A stretch of 54,306 nt of DNA from Fibrobacter sp. (GCA_012515615.1 JAAYYB010000195.1:1-54306); one strand, 5' to 3'; positions 1 through 8,675 are shown, numbered from the stretch's first letter. The notes: generated by a model from the sequence alone, not told the origin. Program-made: numbers and translations.

Positions 1-119
1 CTAAATATCCGCTTTGAAAGTCCCGCTACAACTATAAACCCCTAAGCATAGCACTGCAATTTCTAAAATTAGAGTACTTTATTTTTCAAGCAGGCTCTAT
101 CTGGAATGCAATAGCCTGT

Positions 120-240
120 TTGCTGAAAAAGTTGGTCCGTCCCCTGGTCCTTTGCTGAAAAAGATGGTCCGTCCCCTACTCAGATGGTCCGTCCCCTACT
201 CATAAATCACTCAAATACTGAAAAAAATAGTCCGACCCTG
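120..240. repeat. Cluster of short direct repeats upstream of rex
   Basis: Four related units contain GGTCCGTCCCCT or a close variant, three of them preceded by a CTGAAAAA motif. The block at 163-182 is repeated exactly and without a gap at 183-202. The unit at 121-145 has a T for A change, and the unit near 217-240 is degenerate. No ORF crosses this stretch, and 1-119 holds nothing I recognise. The composition resembles the REP-like sequences often scattered around transposase remnants, but no transposase lies in the window. Function unknown. Confidence 0.7.
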
Positions 241-248
241 TTTTTTTC

Positions 249-277
249 TTGTAACAATCTACTTTTTGTGTTATATT
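249..277 (+). promoter_or_regulatory. Predicted sigma-70 promoter of the rex-hyd operon
   Basis: A TTGTAA -35 box at 249-254 and a TATATT -10 box at 272-277 are separated by exactly 17 bp. This puts the start of transcription near 284, about 90 bases before the rex start codon. It is the only good promoter-like pair I see before the hydrogenase genes. The -10 box abuts and slightly overlaps the large inverted repeat at 276-321. Confidence 0.55.
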
Positions 278-321
278 GATAATATGTTATCGATATAAAA
301 TTATCGATAACATATTATCAA
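276..321. promoter_or_regulatory. Perfect 20-bp inverted repeat over the rex transcription start (candidate operator)
   Basis: The arms 276-295 and 302-321 are perfect reverse complements around a 6-nt centre. The core half-site reads GTTATCGATA. The element covers the end of the -10 box and the predicted start of transcription, the usual position of a repressor operator. Rex commonly autoregulates, but this sequence is not the classical TTGTGAA-N4-TTCACAA type, so binding by Rex is inference. It would also form a hairpin in the leader RNA. Confidence 0.6.
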
Positions 322-371
322 CTCATCAAACGAATAACTTATTCGAATTTAATCTTCTCAAAGGGGACTTA

Positions 372-1007
372 ATGAAAACGGTCGATGGAACCTCGATTGA
401 AACAATCCGGCGTCTACCCGCTTATTATGGCATTGCCCAGAAATTTTACGCTGAGGGAGCCACGTACGTCTCTTCAGTTGCAATCGCTTCTCACCTGAAT
501 ATCGATTCCATAATTGTCCGCAAGGATATCCAGCAGATAGGAATCGAAGGAAAGCCAAAGTTGGGATATGAAGCCAGTGCACTTGTGGACGGGATTGCCG
601 AATTTCTGGGCTGGAATCGCAAGGATCGCCTGATTCTGGCTGGGTGCGGTGCACTTGGTTCTGCTCTTCTGGGATACTCAGGCTTCAAGAGCAGAGGGTA
701 TGATCTGGTAGCGGGATTTGACACTAATCCTTCAATAATCGGAACGCAGATCCATGGGAAAGACATTTTACCTCTTTCCAAAATGATTGACCTATGCCTC
801 CGTATGCATATAACTATCGGGATTATCGCTGTACCTTCTTCAGCTGCGCAATCTGTAGCTGACCTGATGGTGAAATCGGGAATAATAGGTATATGGAATT
901 TCACTCCTGTCCCGCTCAAGGTTCCGCAGGAGGTAATAGTACAGCAGGAGGACCTGGTTTCATCGCTGGTCATTTTACTGAAAAAACTTGAGAAAGAGAT
1001 GGCTTAA
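372..1007 (+). CDS. rex: Redox-sensing transcriptional repressor Rex
   Basis: Rex represses fermentation and hydrogenase genes when NAD+ is high and is released from DNA by NADH. The 211-residue protein has the usual Rex length: an N-terminal winged helix (about residues 1-80, starting with the family-typical TIRRLPAYYG) followed by a Rossmann domain with the nucleotide-binding glycine stretch GCGALGSALLGY. I chose the ATG at 372 because AAGGGGA sits just upstream and the protein then begins like other Rex proteins; the longer frame from 276 would start inside the inverted repeat. It is the first gene of the hydrogenase operon, five bases before hydC, which fits control of H2 production by NADH/NAD+. 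Confidence 0.95.
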   Translation: MKTVDGTSIETIRRLPAYYGIAQKFYAEGATYVSSVAIASHLNIDSIIVRKDIQQIGIEGKPKLGYEASALVDGIAEFLGWNRKDRLILAGCGALGSALLGYSGFKSRGYDLVAGFDTNPSIIGTQIHGKDILPLSKMIDLCLRMHITIGIIAVPSSAAQSVADLMVKSGIIGIWNFTPVPLKVPQEVIVQQEDLVSSLVILLKKLEKEMA

Positions 1008-1012
1008 AGACT

Positions 1013-1549
1013 ATGGAAGAAAAAACAACAATACCGGAATGTGCGGGAGATTGCAGCACCCGCAAATTTGAAGCAGTCTGCGCGATTTTGAAGAAATACA
1101 ATCATAATCCCGAAAACCTCATACCCATTCTTCAGGAGATCCAGGAACAATACAGGTACCTGCCTGCTGAAGTAATGACCTTTGTGGCAAACGCACTGGA
1201 TGTCAATCCGGCAAGGGTTTATGGAGTGGCAACATTTTACGCCCACTTTGCTCTTGAACCCAAAGGCAAATATGTAATCCGTATCTGTGACGGCACAGCC
1301 TGTCATGTGAAGGGCTCCATGGAGATTTACAATGCCCTTAAACGGCGTCTGGGCATCAAAGGTGACAGCACAACGACTCCCGACATGCTATTTACATTAG
1401 AAACAGTCAGCTGTCTCGGGGCATGCGGGCTTGCACCTGCGATGGTAATAAATGATGACGTTCACGGCCAGATGAATGGTGAGCGGGCAGTTGCATTAAT
1501 TGATTCGATCTTACAAACTGAAGCGAAGGGACAGGCAAATGGAAATTGA
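1013..1549 (+). CDS. hydC: Bifurcating [FeFe]-hydrogenase gamma subunit HydC (NuoE-like)
   Basis: A 178-residue thioredoxin-like [2Fe-2S] subunit of the NuoE/HydC family. A helical N-terminal part (about 15-85, with LPILQEIQEQY-like and VYGVATFYAHF segments typical of NuoE) is followed by the cluster fold. The cluster ligands are visible as CDGTAC and CLGAC. In the HydABC complex this subunit sits next to the FMN-containing HydB and takes part in electron transfer from NADH. Its 3' end overlaps hydB by 11 bases, so the two are probably translationally coupled. The order C-B-A directly after rex matches many fermentative anaerobes. It could be called NuoE-like, but no other complex I genes are present. 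Confidence 0.93.
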   Translation: MEEKTTIPECAGDCSTRKFEAVCAILKKYNHNPENLIPILQEIQEQYRYLPAEVMTFVANALDVNPARVYGVATFYAHFALEPKGKYVIRICDGTACHVKGSMEIYNALKRRLGIKGDSTTTPDMLFTLETVSCLGACGLAPAMVINDDVHGQMNGERAVALIDSILQTEAKGQANGN

Positions 1550-3440
1550 AGTTCTAAATCAATCGCGGCTTGCATTCGCACAACGTAAAGATAAGAGCAC
1601 AAAAAGGATAATCATCTGTGCCGGGACAGGCTGTATCGCCAACGGCTCAATGAAAGTGTATGATGCTATAAAGGCGATTCTTATCGAAAAGAAACTTGCT
1701 GCTGATATCGTGCTTGACACCCATGATGACAGGGAGCATGTTGACATAGCGGGAAGCGGATGCCAGGGGTTCTGTCAGATGGGGCCTTTAGTGACCATAG
1801 AGCCTGAAGGTATCATGTATGTAAAGGTACACGCTGAAGATGCCAGGGAGATAGTTGAGAAGACAATCGAGAATAATCAGGTTATCGACCGGCTCTCCTA
1901 CCGGGAACCCGGTTCCGGCATCACACATCCTTTACGCAAAGACATGGATTTCTACCGTCTTCAGCACCGTTTCGCGCTGAGCCTCTGCGGACTTATCAAT
2001 CCTGAAGATATAGATGAATACATCTATAATGAAGGTTACAAGGCTGCGGCACTCTGCTTTCGGGAGTTAAATCCGGACCAGATCTGTAAATTAATTAAAG
2101 ATTCTGGACTCAAAGGCCGGGGTGGAGGCGGATTTCTCACCGGATTAAAATGGGAACTTACACTGGCACAGAAAAACCCTAAGAAATACATAATCTGCAA
2201 TGGCGATGAGGGTGACCCTGGAGCATTCATGGACCGCAGTGTCATGGAGGGAAACCCGCATGCGGTGATCGAGGGAATGATGATTGCCGCAAGGGCAATC
2301 GGTGCCGATGAGGGAGTTGTTTATGTACGCGCCGAGTATCCTCTTGCAGTAAAGCGTATGCGTCATGCTGTCAAGGATGCAATGGAAAAGGGAATTCTGG
2401 GAAAAAACGTACTGGGCAGCGGTCAAGCCTTAACAATTTCTATTATGGAAGGGGCTGGTGCTTTTGTATGCGGAGAGGAAACGGCACTGATGTCATCTGT
2501 GATGGGCAGACGTGGAATGCCGACTCCCAAACCACCTTTCCCGGCGGAGAAAGGGTTGCGGGGTAAGCCGACAGTCATCAACAATGTTGAAACACTGGCG
2601 ACAGTTCCGAGAATCATACTCCTGGGGCCCGATGAGTACAAGAAGATTGGAACAGCCAAATCGGCAGGGACCAAAACCTTTGCGCTTACAGGTCATGTGG
2701 TAAACACCGGCCTTATCGAGGTGCCATTTGGAACAACGCTTCGGGAAATAGTTTTCCATATCGGCGGGGGAGTTTGCGGGCCCGACGGTGTAGTTGACAA
2801 TTCCCGTCTTAAGGTAGTTCAGATCGGCGGACCTTCCGGCGGGACACTTACAACCGAGCATCTCGATCTTCCCCTCGATTTCGACTCGCTGAAAAGTATC
2901 GGCGCGATGGTCGGATCGGGTGGTCTGGTAGTGATGAACACTGATACCTGTGTTGTAAAGAATGTGGCGAAATATTTCATGCAGTTTACACAAAGGGAAT
3001 CGTGTGGTAAATGTCTCCCCTGTCGGGAAGGAACACGCCAGATACTGGCACTTCTGGATGATATCGTCCAGGGGCGCGGCACGCTTCAGACAATTACCGA
3101 TCTTGAGGAACTTGCTGATGCGGTCCGCAAGACCGCACTGTGCGGTCTTGGCAAAACTGCTCCGAATCCGGTACTTTCGACCTTGCGCTACTTCAGAGAC
3201 GAGTACATAGCGCATGTAGTTGACAAATGCTGTCCGGCGGGCCAGTGCGAGGCTCTAACACCTCCTGCAATCGATCCCACACGCTGTATCGGCTGCGGTG
3301 CGTGTCTCAGGAAGTGTCCGGTAGGCGCCATCTCAGGAGAAAAGAAGAAACCTTACCAGATAGATGTAAATGCGTGCATCCGTTGCGGAACGTGCGCGAC
3401 CGTCTGCAAATTCCAAGCCATAACAGGAGTAAATGCATGA
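1539..3440 (+). CDS. hydB: Bifurcating [FeFe]-hydrogenase beta subunit HydB (NuoF-like, NADH/FMN)
   Basis: The 633-residue NADH-binding and probable electron-bifurcating subunit. Domains in order: an N-terminal thioredoxin-like [2Fe-2S] domain (C27, C32, C75, C79); the NuoF FMN/NADH domain with GRGGGG at 193-198 and CNGDEGDPGAF at 220-230; the 4Fe-4S site C489-x2-C492-x2-C495 with C535; and a C-terminal two-cluster ferredoxin (C583/586/589/593 and C613/616/619/623). This layout is that of HydB of trimeric hydrogenases rather than complex I NuoF, which lacks both end domains. The start at 1539 has GAAGGG upstream and removes 13 unlikely residues. The stop overlaps the hydA start as ATGA. Confidence 0.95.
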   Translation: MEIEVLNQSRLAFAQRKDKSTKRIIICAGTGCIANGSMKVYDAIKAILIEKKLAADIVLDTHDDREHVDIAGSGCQGFCQMGPLVTIEPEGIMYVKVHAEDAREIVEKTIENNQVIDRLSYREPGSGITHPLRKDMDFYRLQHRFALSLCGLINPEDIDEYIYNEGYKAAALCFRELNPDQICKLIKDSGLKGRGGGGFLTGLKWELTLAQKNPKKYIICNGDEGDPGAFMDRSVMEGNPHAVIEGMMIAARAIGADEGVVYVRAEYPLAVKRMRHAVKDAMEKGILGKNVLGSGQALTISIMEGAGAFVCGEETALMSSVMGRRGMPTPKPPFPAEKGLRGKPTVINNVETLATVPRIILLGPDEYKKIGTAKSAGTKTFALTGHVVNTGLIEVPFGTTLREIVFHIGGGVCGPDGVVDNSRLKVVQIGGPSGGTLTTEHLDLPLDFDSLKSIGAMVGSGGLVVMNTDTCVVKNVAKYFMQFTQRESCGKCLPCREGTRQILALLDDIVQGRGTLQTITDLEELADAVRKTALCGLGKTAPNPVLSTLRYFRDEYIAHVVDKCCPAGQCEALTPPAIDPTRCIGCGACLRKCPVGAISGEKKKPYQIDVNACIRCGTCATVCKFQAITGVNA

Positions 3441-5464
3441 ATGCAAATAACACTTTAATAATAGACAACAGGGAAATCCCCCTGAACGGGGAACGGAATC
3501 TCCTGGAGGTTGCCCGTAAAGCCGGAATCGAGATACCGACCTTCTGTTATCATTCGGAGCTCAGTATCTACGGAGCATGCCGGATGTGCCTTGTGGAGGT
3601 CGAAGGACGCGGAATTGTGGCATCGTGCTCGACACCTCCAGCTCCCGGAATGGTAGTAAAGTCTACCACAGCAGAGATTCGCAAACTCCGCAGGATAAAT
3701 CTGGAGCTGCTTCTTGCTGCTCACAACCGCGAATGTACGACCTGCGGAAAAAGCGGCGCATGTTCGCTTCAGAACCTCTCGCGCACAATGGGTGTGGACT
3801 CGATACGGTATAAACATTACCCGCATGATGAAAAGCGGGACACTTCGTCTTTGTCGCTGATCCGCGATCCGGCGAAATGTGTCCTCTGCGGTGATTGTGT
3901 AAGATTCTGCGATGAGATTCAGAGTGTCGGTGCAATTGATTTTGCCTACCGCGGAGCCCAGACACAGGTGGTTCCCGCATTCCACAAAGGCCTGGCTGAA
4001 GTTGACTGTGTCAACTGTGGTCAATGTGCACGTGTTTGCCCTACCGGAGCGCTCACGTTGCGACCGGAAATAGAATCCGTGTGGGAAGATCTCAATGATG
4101 AGAACACTGTGATTGTCGCACAGGTAGCGCCCGCGATCAGGGTCGCTATCGGTGAGCACTTCGGGATGCCTGAGGGAGAGATCACTACCGGTATGATTGC
4201 CACAGCGCTCCATCGTCTTGGTTTTGACAAAGTATACGACACTTGCTTTACAGCTGATCTTACAGTACTGGAAGAAGGAACGGAATTTCTCAACAGGGTT
4301 GCCAGTGGCGGAAAATTACCGCTGTTTACATCGTGCTGCCCTGCATGGGTAAAATTCGTCGAGCAGTACTATCCGGACCTTCTTGACAATGTCTCGACCT
4401 GCAAATCGCCCCAGCAGATGTTTGGAGCACTGGCCAGGGAAATGCTTCCCGGGCAGCTTCAGATCGGGGATAAACGGCTCTCAATAGTATCGGTGATGCC
4501 TTGTACGGCCAAAAAGTACGAGGCACGGCGCAAGGAGTTTGCTGACAAGAACGGAATAGCCGATGTAAATCATGTTATTACCACCCAGGAACTGGCACAG
4601 ATGATCGACTCGGCAGGGATCCGCTTCAACAGCCTCAAGCCTTCGGAGTTTGACGACCCGTTCGGAACAGCATCCGGAGCCGGCACAATCTTTGGTCTTT
4701 CGGGCGGGGTAACGGAAGCGGTAGTGCGGTATGTGCATGAAAAGGTCGAAGGAAAGCCATTCGATGCGAAACTCCCGGTCAAAGAGACTAAACTCAAGGG
4801 TGTCAGGGAGATCACGCTCAATATCGGAGGAAATGAGATAAAAACCGCCGTAGTTTACGGTCTGGCAGCAGCAAGAGAGATCTGCCGTCAGGTTCGCGCA
4901 GGAACCTGCCAGTACAGCATCATTGAAGTAATGGCATGTCCCGGCGGCTGCATAAACGGTGCCGGACAGCCGGTAAGCTACAATCCTGAAGTAATCAGGC
5001 GGCGCGGTGAGAGTCTTTATGCAATTGACAGAACATCCGAGCACAGGACCTCGCAGAGCAATCCCGCTTTGATTGAGACTTATGAGAAGGTGCTTGGAAA
5101 AGCCGGTGGCCCGTTGTCGCACAAACTTCTGCACACTCATTACATTGCACGTCGCAGATTTACAGGTGATGGTATTGAGGTCACAGGTGCAGTTGATAAA
5201 CCGGCGGTTACCGTGGAAGTTTGTCTTGGTACAAACTGCTGTCTGCATGGTGCCCACGACCTTCTTAACCAGGTCACGCGGTATGTCATCAACGACAGTC
5301 TTCAGTCGCATGTATCTGTAAAGGCAGGGTTCTGCTTTGAGAGGTGCGGTGAGTCGCCGGTTGTAAGACTGAACGGAACAATTCTCGGACATGCTACATT
5401 CGAGAAGATAAAAGAGTTTATCGAAAATAATGTAGCGAAAGAAAATCTGGAGAAAGTTACATGA
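3437..5464 (+). CDS. hydA: [FeFe]-hydrogenase catalytic subunit HydA (group A3-like)
   Basis: Makes H2 from reduced ferredoxin and NADH together in HydABC complexes. The 675-residue protein has: a [2Fe-2S] ferredoxin domain (C37, C48, C51, C64); a His-Cys3 cluster site (H96, C100, C103, C109); two 4Fe-4S clusters (C148/151/154/158 and C191/194/197/201); and the H-cluster domain with all three signatures: FTSCCPAW (C300 proton relay, C301 ligand), MPCTAKK (C356) and MACPGGC (C501, C505). A further thioredoxin-like [2Fe-2S] domain (C596, C601, C633, C637) follows at the C-terminus. The start at 3437 overlaps the hydB stop by four bases; a longer in-frame extension from 3227 lies within hydB and looks spurious. 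All catalytic residues are intact. Confidence 0.96.
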   Translation: MNANNTLIIDNREIPLNGERNLLEVARKAGIEIPTFCYHSELSIYGACRMCLVEVEGRGIVASCSTPPAPGMVVKSTTAEIRKLRRINLELLLAAHNRECTTCGKSGACSLQNLSRTMGVDSIRYKHYPHDEKRDTSSLSLIRDPAKCVLCGDCVRFCDEIQSVGAIDFAYRGAQTQVVPAFHKGLAEVDCVNCGQCARVCPTGALTLRPEIESVWEDLNDENTVIVAQVAPAIRVAIGEHFGMPEGEITTGMIATALHRLGFDKVYDTCFTADLTVLEEGTEFLNRVASGGKLPLFTSCCPAWVKFVEQYYPDLLDNVSTCKSPQQMFGALAREMLPGQLQIGDKRLSIVSVMPCTAKKYEARRKEFADKNGIADVNHVITTQELAQMIDSAGIRFNSLKPSEFDDPFGTASGAGTIFGLSGGVTEAVVRYVHEKVEGKPFDAKLPVKETKLKGVREITLNIGGNEIKTAVVYGLAAAREICRQVRAGTCQYSIIEVMACPGGCINGAGQPVSYNPEVIRRRGESLYAIDRTSEHRTSQSNPALIETYEKVLGKAGGPLSHKLLHTHYIARRRFTGDGIEVTGAVDKPAVTVEVCLGTNCCLHGAHDLLNQVTRYVINDSLQSHVSVKAGFCFERCGESPVVRLNGTILGHATFEKIKEFIENNVAKENLEKVT

Positions 5465-5721
5465 ACCCTGAAAGGCATCTTGCAGTAAAAGTTTGCCTCG
5501 GGAGCTCCTGTTATCTAAGAGGCGGCAGAGAGGTGCTTGAAGCCCTATGCGCCTATATTTCTGAAAACAAGCTGGGGATGTCAGTCAAGCTCAGTGGAAC
5601 ACTTTGCGAGGGACGATGTTCCAGCGGGCCGGCTATATCAATCGGTACACAGTTGTATACAGGTGTAAAGCCGGAGGATGCAGTTGAAGCTCTGAAGAAA
5701 CATTTACAGGAAATCAGCTGA
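5461..5721 (+). CDS. Small thioredoxin-like [2Fe-2S] ferredoxin
   Basis: An 86-residue single-domain protein of the thioredoxin-like [2Fe-2S] ferredoxin family. Cluster ligands are C11, C16, C47 and C51 in VCLGSSC and CEGRC. It closely resembles the C-terminal domain of the preceding HydA and the NuoE-type domains of HydC and HydB. It overlaps hydA by four bases (ATGA) and the next gene by one, so it belongs to the same operon. It is probably an electron shuttle between the hydrogenase complex and the sensory hydrogenase encoded next; this role is inference. Confidence 0.85.
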   Translation: MNPERHLAVKVCLGSSCYLRGGREVLEALCAYISENKLGMSVKLSGTLCEGRCSSGPAISIGTQLYTGVKPEDAVEALKKHLQEIS

Positions 5722-7439
5722 TGAACAGATGCATGCCTATATTCACAAAGCAGGCAGAATGTCAGGACTGCTATAAATGTGTCCGAAGCTGCCCTGTGAA
5801 AGCCATCAAAATCGAACAGGGTGTCGCCTCTGTTATGGATGAGGCGTGCATCTACTGCGGCACCTGTGTTGAAGTATGTCCGGCACATGCCAAGCAGGTC
5901 AGAAATGACAGGCAGAGGGTCATCGATCTTCTTGATACAGGTAAACGGGTCATACTGTCACTTGCGCCATCCTGGGTGAGTGAGTTTCCGGGTGTCAGTC
6001 AGTCCGGGATAACAGAAGCCTTTAAAAAGCTTGGTTTTTGGGGTGTATCTGAAACCGCACTGGGAGCACAGGAAGTATCGTCACATGTTGCTGAGCTTCT
6101 GACAGACGAACCGGATAAATGTCATATTTCCAGCGCCTGCCCGGTTGTAGTCGAGATTATCTGTAAATACCATCCCGAGTATGTCGCGAACCTGACATCT
6201 TTATCCTCGCCCCTTTTAGCGCATTGCGCTTATCTGAGGAAAATTTACGGTTCGGACACAGAGATTGTCTTTGCTGGTCCCTGCATCGCTAAAAAGCTGG
6301 AGTCTGACCGCTCCGACGGGCTTCTTCACACTGCACTGACGTTTACCGATATACACCAGTGGTTAAAGGAGCGGGAAATTGATTCCTGCAACCCTGGAAA
6401 CGGTGAGACTTTCATCCCGGAGAATGCCGCGGAGGGTGGATTGTTCCCTGTTGACGGCGGCATGATCGCATGTATCAAGAGCCAGTGTACGGTTACTGAC
6501 AACCAGCTTGTCAGCCTCTCCGGTCTTGATTCGATCATTTCAGTGCTCAAGACTCTGGACCGGATTCCCACCGGACGGGGGATCTTTCTTGAGACTCTGG
6601 CCTGCCCCGGGGGTTGCATAAACGGCCCATGCACAAAAGACCAGACCGCTACCGTTGTAAAGCGTCTCCAGGTGCTTGACACGGCTCCGGAGAAAGCAGT
6701 CAATTTTCCCCGCAAGCCGCTGATTCCGATTGACCGGAAGTTCATACCACATGACCAGCCTGAGCCGGTTTATGCCGAACACCAGATCCGATCGGTTCTT
6801 CAGCAGACCGGAAAGAACAATGAAGCTGATGAACTTAATTGCGGTGGATGTGGATATAACAGTTGCAGAGAGCTTGCAAAGGCTGTATTGAATGGACGGG
6901 CGGTGACAGACATGTGTGTCACATACATGCGCCAGCTAGCGCAGAAAAAGGCAAACATGCTTGTCAAGACAATACCATCTGCGGTTGTGATTGTTGACAA
7001 TACAATGCACATAATAGAAAGTAACCGTAATTTCGCACGGATCGCCGGTAAAGAAGCCGAGCAGGTGTTTGATGCAAAGGAAGGTATGGAGGGGGCAATT
7101 CTTGAAAAGGTTTTGCCGATATCGCACCTGTTCAGGAGAGTATTTGAAAGCGGCAGCGAAATAGTGGATCTTGATGTCAGGGTCGGGGCAAAAATTCTCC
7201 GTTGTTCCCTTTTTGTCATCGAACCACAGCGTATTGTCGGATGCATCCTCAATGATGTCACAAAACCATCCATGAAAAAAGAGGAGATCATCAAAGGTGC
7301 CCGCCAGGTGATCAAACGCAACCTGATTACCGTTCAGAAAATCGCCCGTCTTCTTGGTGAAAATGCTGCCGAGACGGAGATGACACTGTCGCAGATCATT
7401 GAGGCCTTCAAAGTCGGCAGTACCGGAGATCAGAAATGA
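5721..7439 (+). CDS. hydS: Sensory [FeFe]-hydrogenase HydS (group C-like) with PAS domain
   Basis: A 572-residue protein. Order: a two-cluster ferredoxin (C14/17/20/24, C43/46/49/53); a shortened H-cluster domain with SSACP (C140), GPCIAKK (C188) and LACPGGC (C295, C299); a small Fe-S domain (C374, C377, C382, C399); and a PAS domain at about 411-515 with a helical tail. The H-cluster ligands are kept, but the proton-relay cysteine of catalytic enzymes is alanine here (A139). That change is known from the putative sensory HydS of Thermotoga. Together with the PAS domain this indicates H2 or redox sensing rather than bulk turnover. No kinase domain is attached; the PP2C phosphatase overlapping its stop codon is the likely output. 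Confidence 0.9.
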   Translation: MNRCMPIFTKQAECQDCYKCVRSCPVKAIKIEQGVASVMDEACIYCGTCVEVCPAHAKQVRNDRQRVIDLLDTGKRVILSLAPSWVSEFPGVSQSGITEAFKKLGFWGVSETALGAQEVSSHVAELLTDEPDKCHISSACPVVVEIICKYHPEYVANLTSLSSPLLAHCAYLRKIYGSDTEIVFAGPCIAKKLESDRSDGLLHTALTFTDIHQWLKEREIDSCNPGNGETFIPENAAEGGLFPVDGGMIACIKSQCTVTDNQLVSLSGLDSIISVLKTLDRIPTGRGIFLETLACPGGCINGPCTKDQTATVVKRLQVLDTAPEKAVNFPRKPLIPIDRKFIPHDQPEPVYAEHQIRSVLQQTGKNNEADELNCGGCGYNSCRELAKAVLNGRAVTDMCVTYMRQLAQKKANMLVKTIPSAVVIVDNTMHIIESNRNFARIAGKEAEQVFDAKEGMEGAILEKVLPISHLFRRVFESGSEIVDLDVRVGAKILRCSLFVIEPQRIVGCILNDVTKPSMKKEEIIKGARQVIKRNLITVQKIARLLGENAAETEMTLSQIIEAFKVGSTGDQK

Positions 7440-8638
7440 ACGAGGTCACACAGGATACTCTAGAATGTGTAGTAGAGGTTGGTCACTTTGAACGCCACAA
7501 GAAAAAGCAGTTCGTATGCGGTGACACCTTTCTGTCAACCAGAATAAGGGAAGAAAACAGGTCGATCTGTGTTCTTTCGGACGGGCTGGGAAGCGGCGTA
7601 AAAGCAAGCGTGCTCTCTACTCTTACCTCTACAATGGCAGCTAATTTCACAGCAGGATATCATGACATCCGAAAGTCCGCAAAAATTATCATGAATACAC
7701 TTCCTGTCTGCCGTGAACGCAAAATAAGCTATGCCACATTTACAATAATCGACATTGACGGTGGGGGAATGGCCCGCATTATCGAGTATGACAACCCGGC
7801 TTGCTGTATTATCCGTAATGGTACGTTTTTTCAGCCCGAAGTTACAAAGATTCAGGGAAGAGCGAGAGGGAAACGGCCCTACATTCTACGGTATTACACG
7901 TTTCCAATACAAGAGGGCGATAGAATTATCTGTTTTTCTGATGGTGTAACGCAGTCGGGAATCGGAATAGACCGTTTCCCCCTTGGATGGGGTGAAAATA
8001 ATGTAGCGATGTTTATCCAGGAAGCCCTCGTGAAAAGACCCGGAATGAGCGCCCGCGACCTTGCCCGTCAAGTTGTTGAAAGGTCGATGCTCAATGACCG
8101 GAATCTGGCACTTGATGATATCTCCTGCGGTGTAATCTACTACCGCAGACCTCGTGAACTTATGATTGTCAGCGGTCCGCCTTTCAATCCATCTAACGAC
8201 AGTCAAATGGCTGCAATTTATGAAAAGCACACAGGTCATAGAATAATCTGTGGAGGGACAACCGCCAAAATTATTGCCCGTGAACTCGAAAAAACCATAC
8301 TCCTTGAGCCCGGTCTGCCGTTCAGCAATCTTCCACCCACATCATCAATGGAAGGGGCGACACTTGTCACAGAAGGCATCATTACCCTTCAGCGGGTGGC
8401 AGATATGCTGAAAAGCTACACTCCCGCAGATGAAGTGGACATGTCACCGGTCAGGCAAATTGTCGAACTGATGCTTGACAGTGATATTATAACTTTTATA
8501 GCCGGTACCAGAATAAATGACGCTTATCAGGACCCCTCGCTTCCACAGGAGATCGCTTTAAGACGATCTATTCTTCGCGAGATTGTTCATTATCTTGAAA
8601 ACGACTATCTGAAAGAGACCAGGCTCAAATTTATCTGA
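7436..8638 (+). CDS. PP2C-type (SpoIIE-family) serine phosphatase linked to HydS
   Basis: A 400-residue protein with a SpoIIE/PP2C phosphatase domain at about residues 10-240. Metal-binding signatures are visible in VLSDGLGSG near residue 48 and CFSDGVTQSG near residue 165, and the later LDDISCGVIYY fits the last core strand. The C-terminal 150 residues are helical and unassigned. Proteins of this family dephosphorylate anti-sigma antagonists or similar switch proteins. The start overlaps the stop of the sensory hydrogenase gene (ATGA), so the two are almost certainly co-produced. Group C3 sensory hydrogenases are known to occur with such phosphatases. The phosphoprotein target is not in this window. 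Confidence 0.88.
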   Translation: MNEVTQDTLECVVEVGHFERHKKKQFVCGDTFLSTRIREENRSICVLSDGLGSGVKASVLSTLTSTMAANFTAGYHDIRKSAKIIMNTLPVCRERKISYATFTIIDIDGGGMARIIEYDNPACCIIRNGTFFQPEVTKIQGRARGKRPYILRYYTFPIQEGDRIICFSDGVTQSGIGIDRFPLGWGENNVAMFIQEALVKRPGMSARDLARQVVERSMLNDRNLALDDISCGVIYYRRPRELMIVSGPPFNPSNDSQMAAIYEKHTGHRIICGGTTAKIIARELEKTILLEPGLPFSNLPPTSSMEGATLVTEGIITLQRVADMLKSYTPADEVDMSPVRQIVELMLDSDIITFIAGTRINDAYQDPSLPQEIALRRSILREIVHYLENDYLKETRLKFI

Positions 8639-8675
8639 ATATCAGGGGCTTATTTACAACTAAAAGGAGACCGAA

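Noticed and set aside
121-240. CRISPR array
   Set aside because: The repeats are adjacent or irregularly spaced, with no unique spacers of constant length and no cas genes.
491-973. 160-codon frame antisense to rex
   Set aside because: Runs wholly inside rex on the other strand, with cysteine- and serine-rich sequence typical of a shadow frame and no start signal.
2493-3215. 240-codon frame antisense to hydB
   Set aside because: No family resemblance; explained by codon bias of hydB, whose own domains are complete.
3227-3436. N-terminal extension of HydA from 3227
   Set aside because: Translates hydB ferredoxin sequence in the wrong frame; the ATG at 3437 overlapping the hydB stop gives the normal HydA start.
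4481-5392. 303-codon frame antisense to hydA
   Set aside because: Long, but lies over the conserved H-cluster and C-terminal domains of HydA and shows no recognisable motifs.
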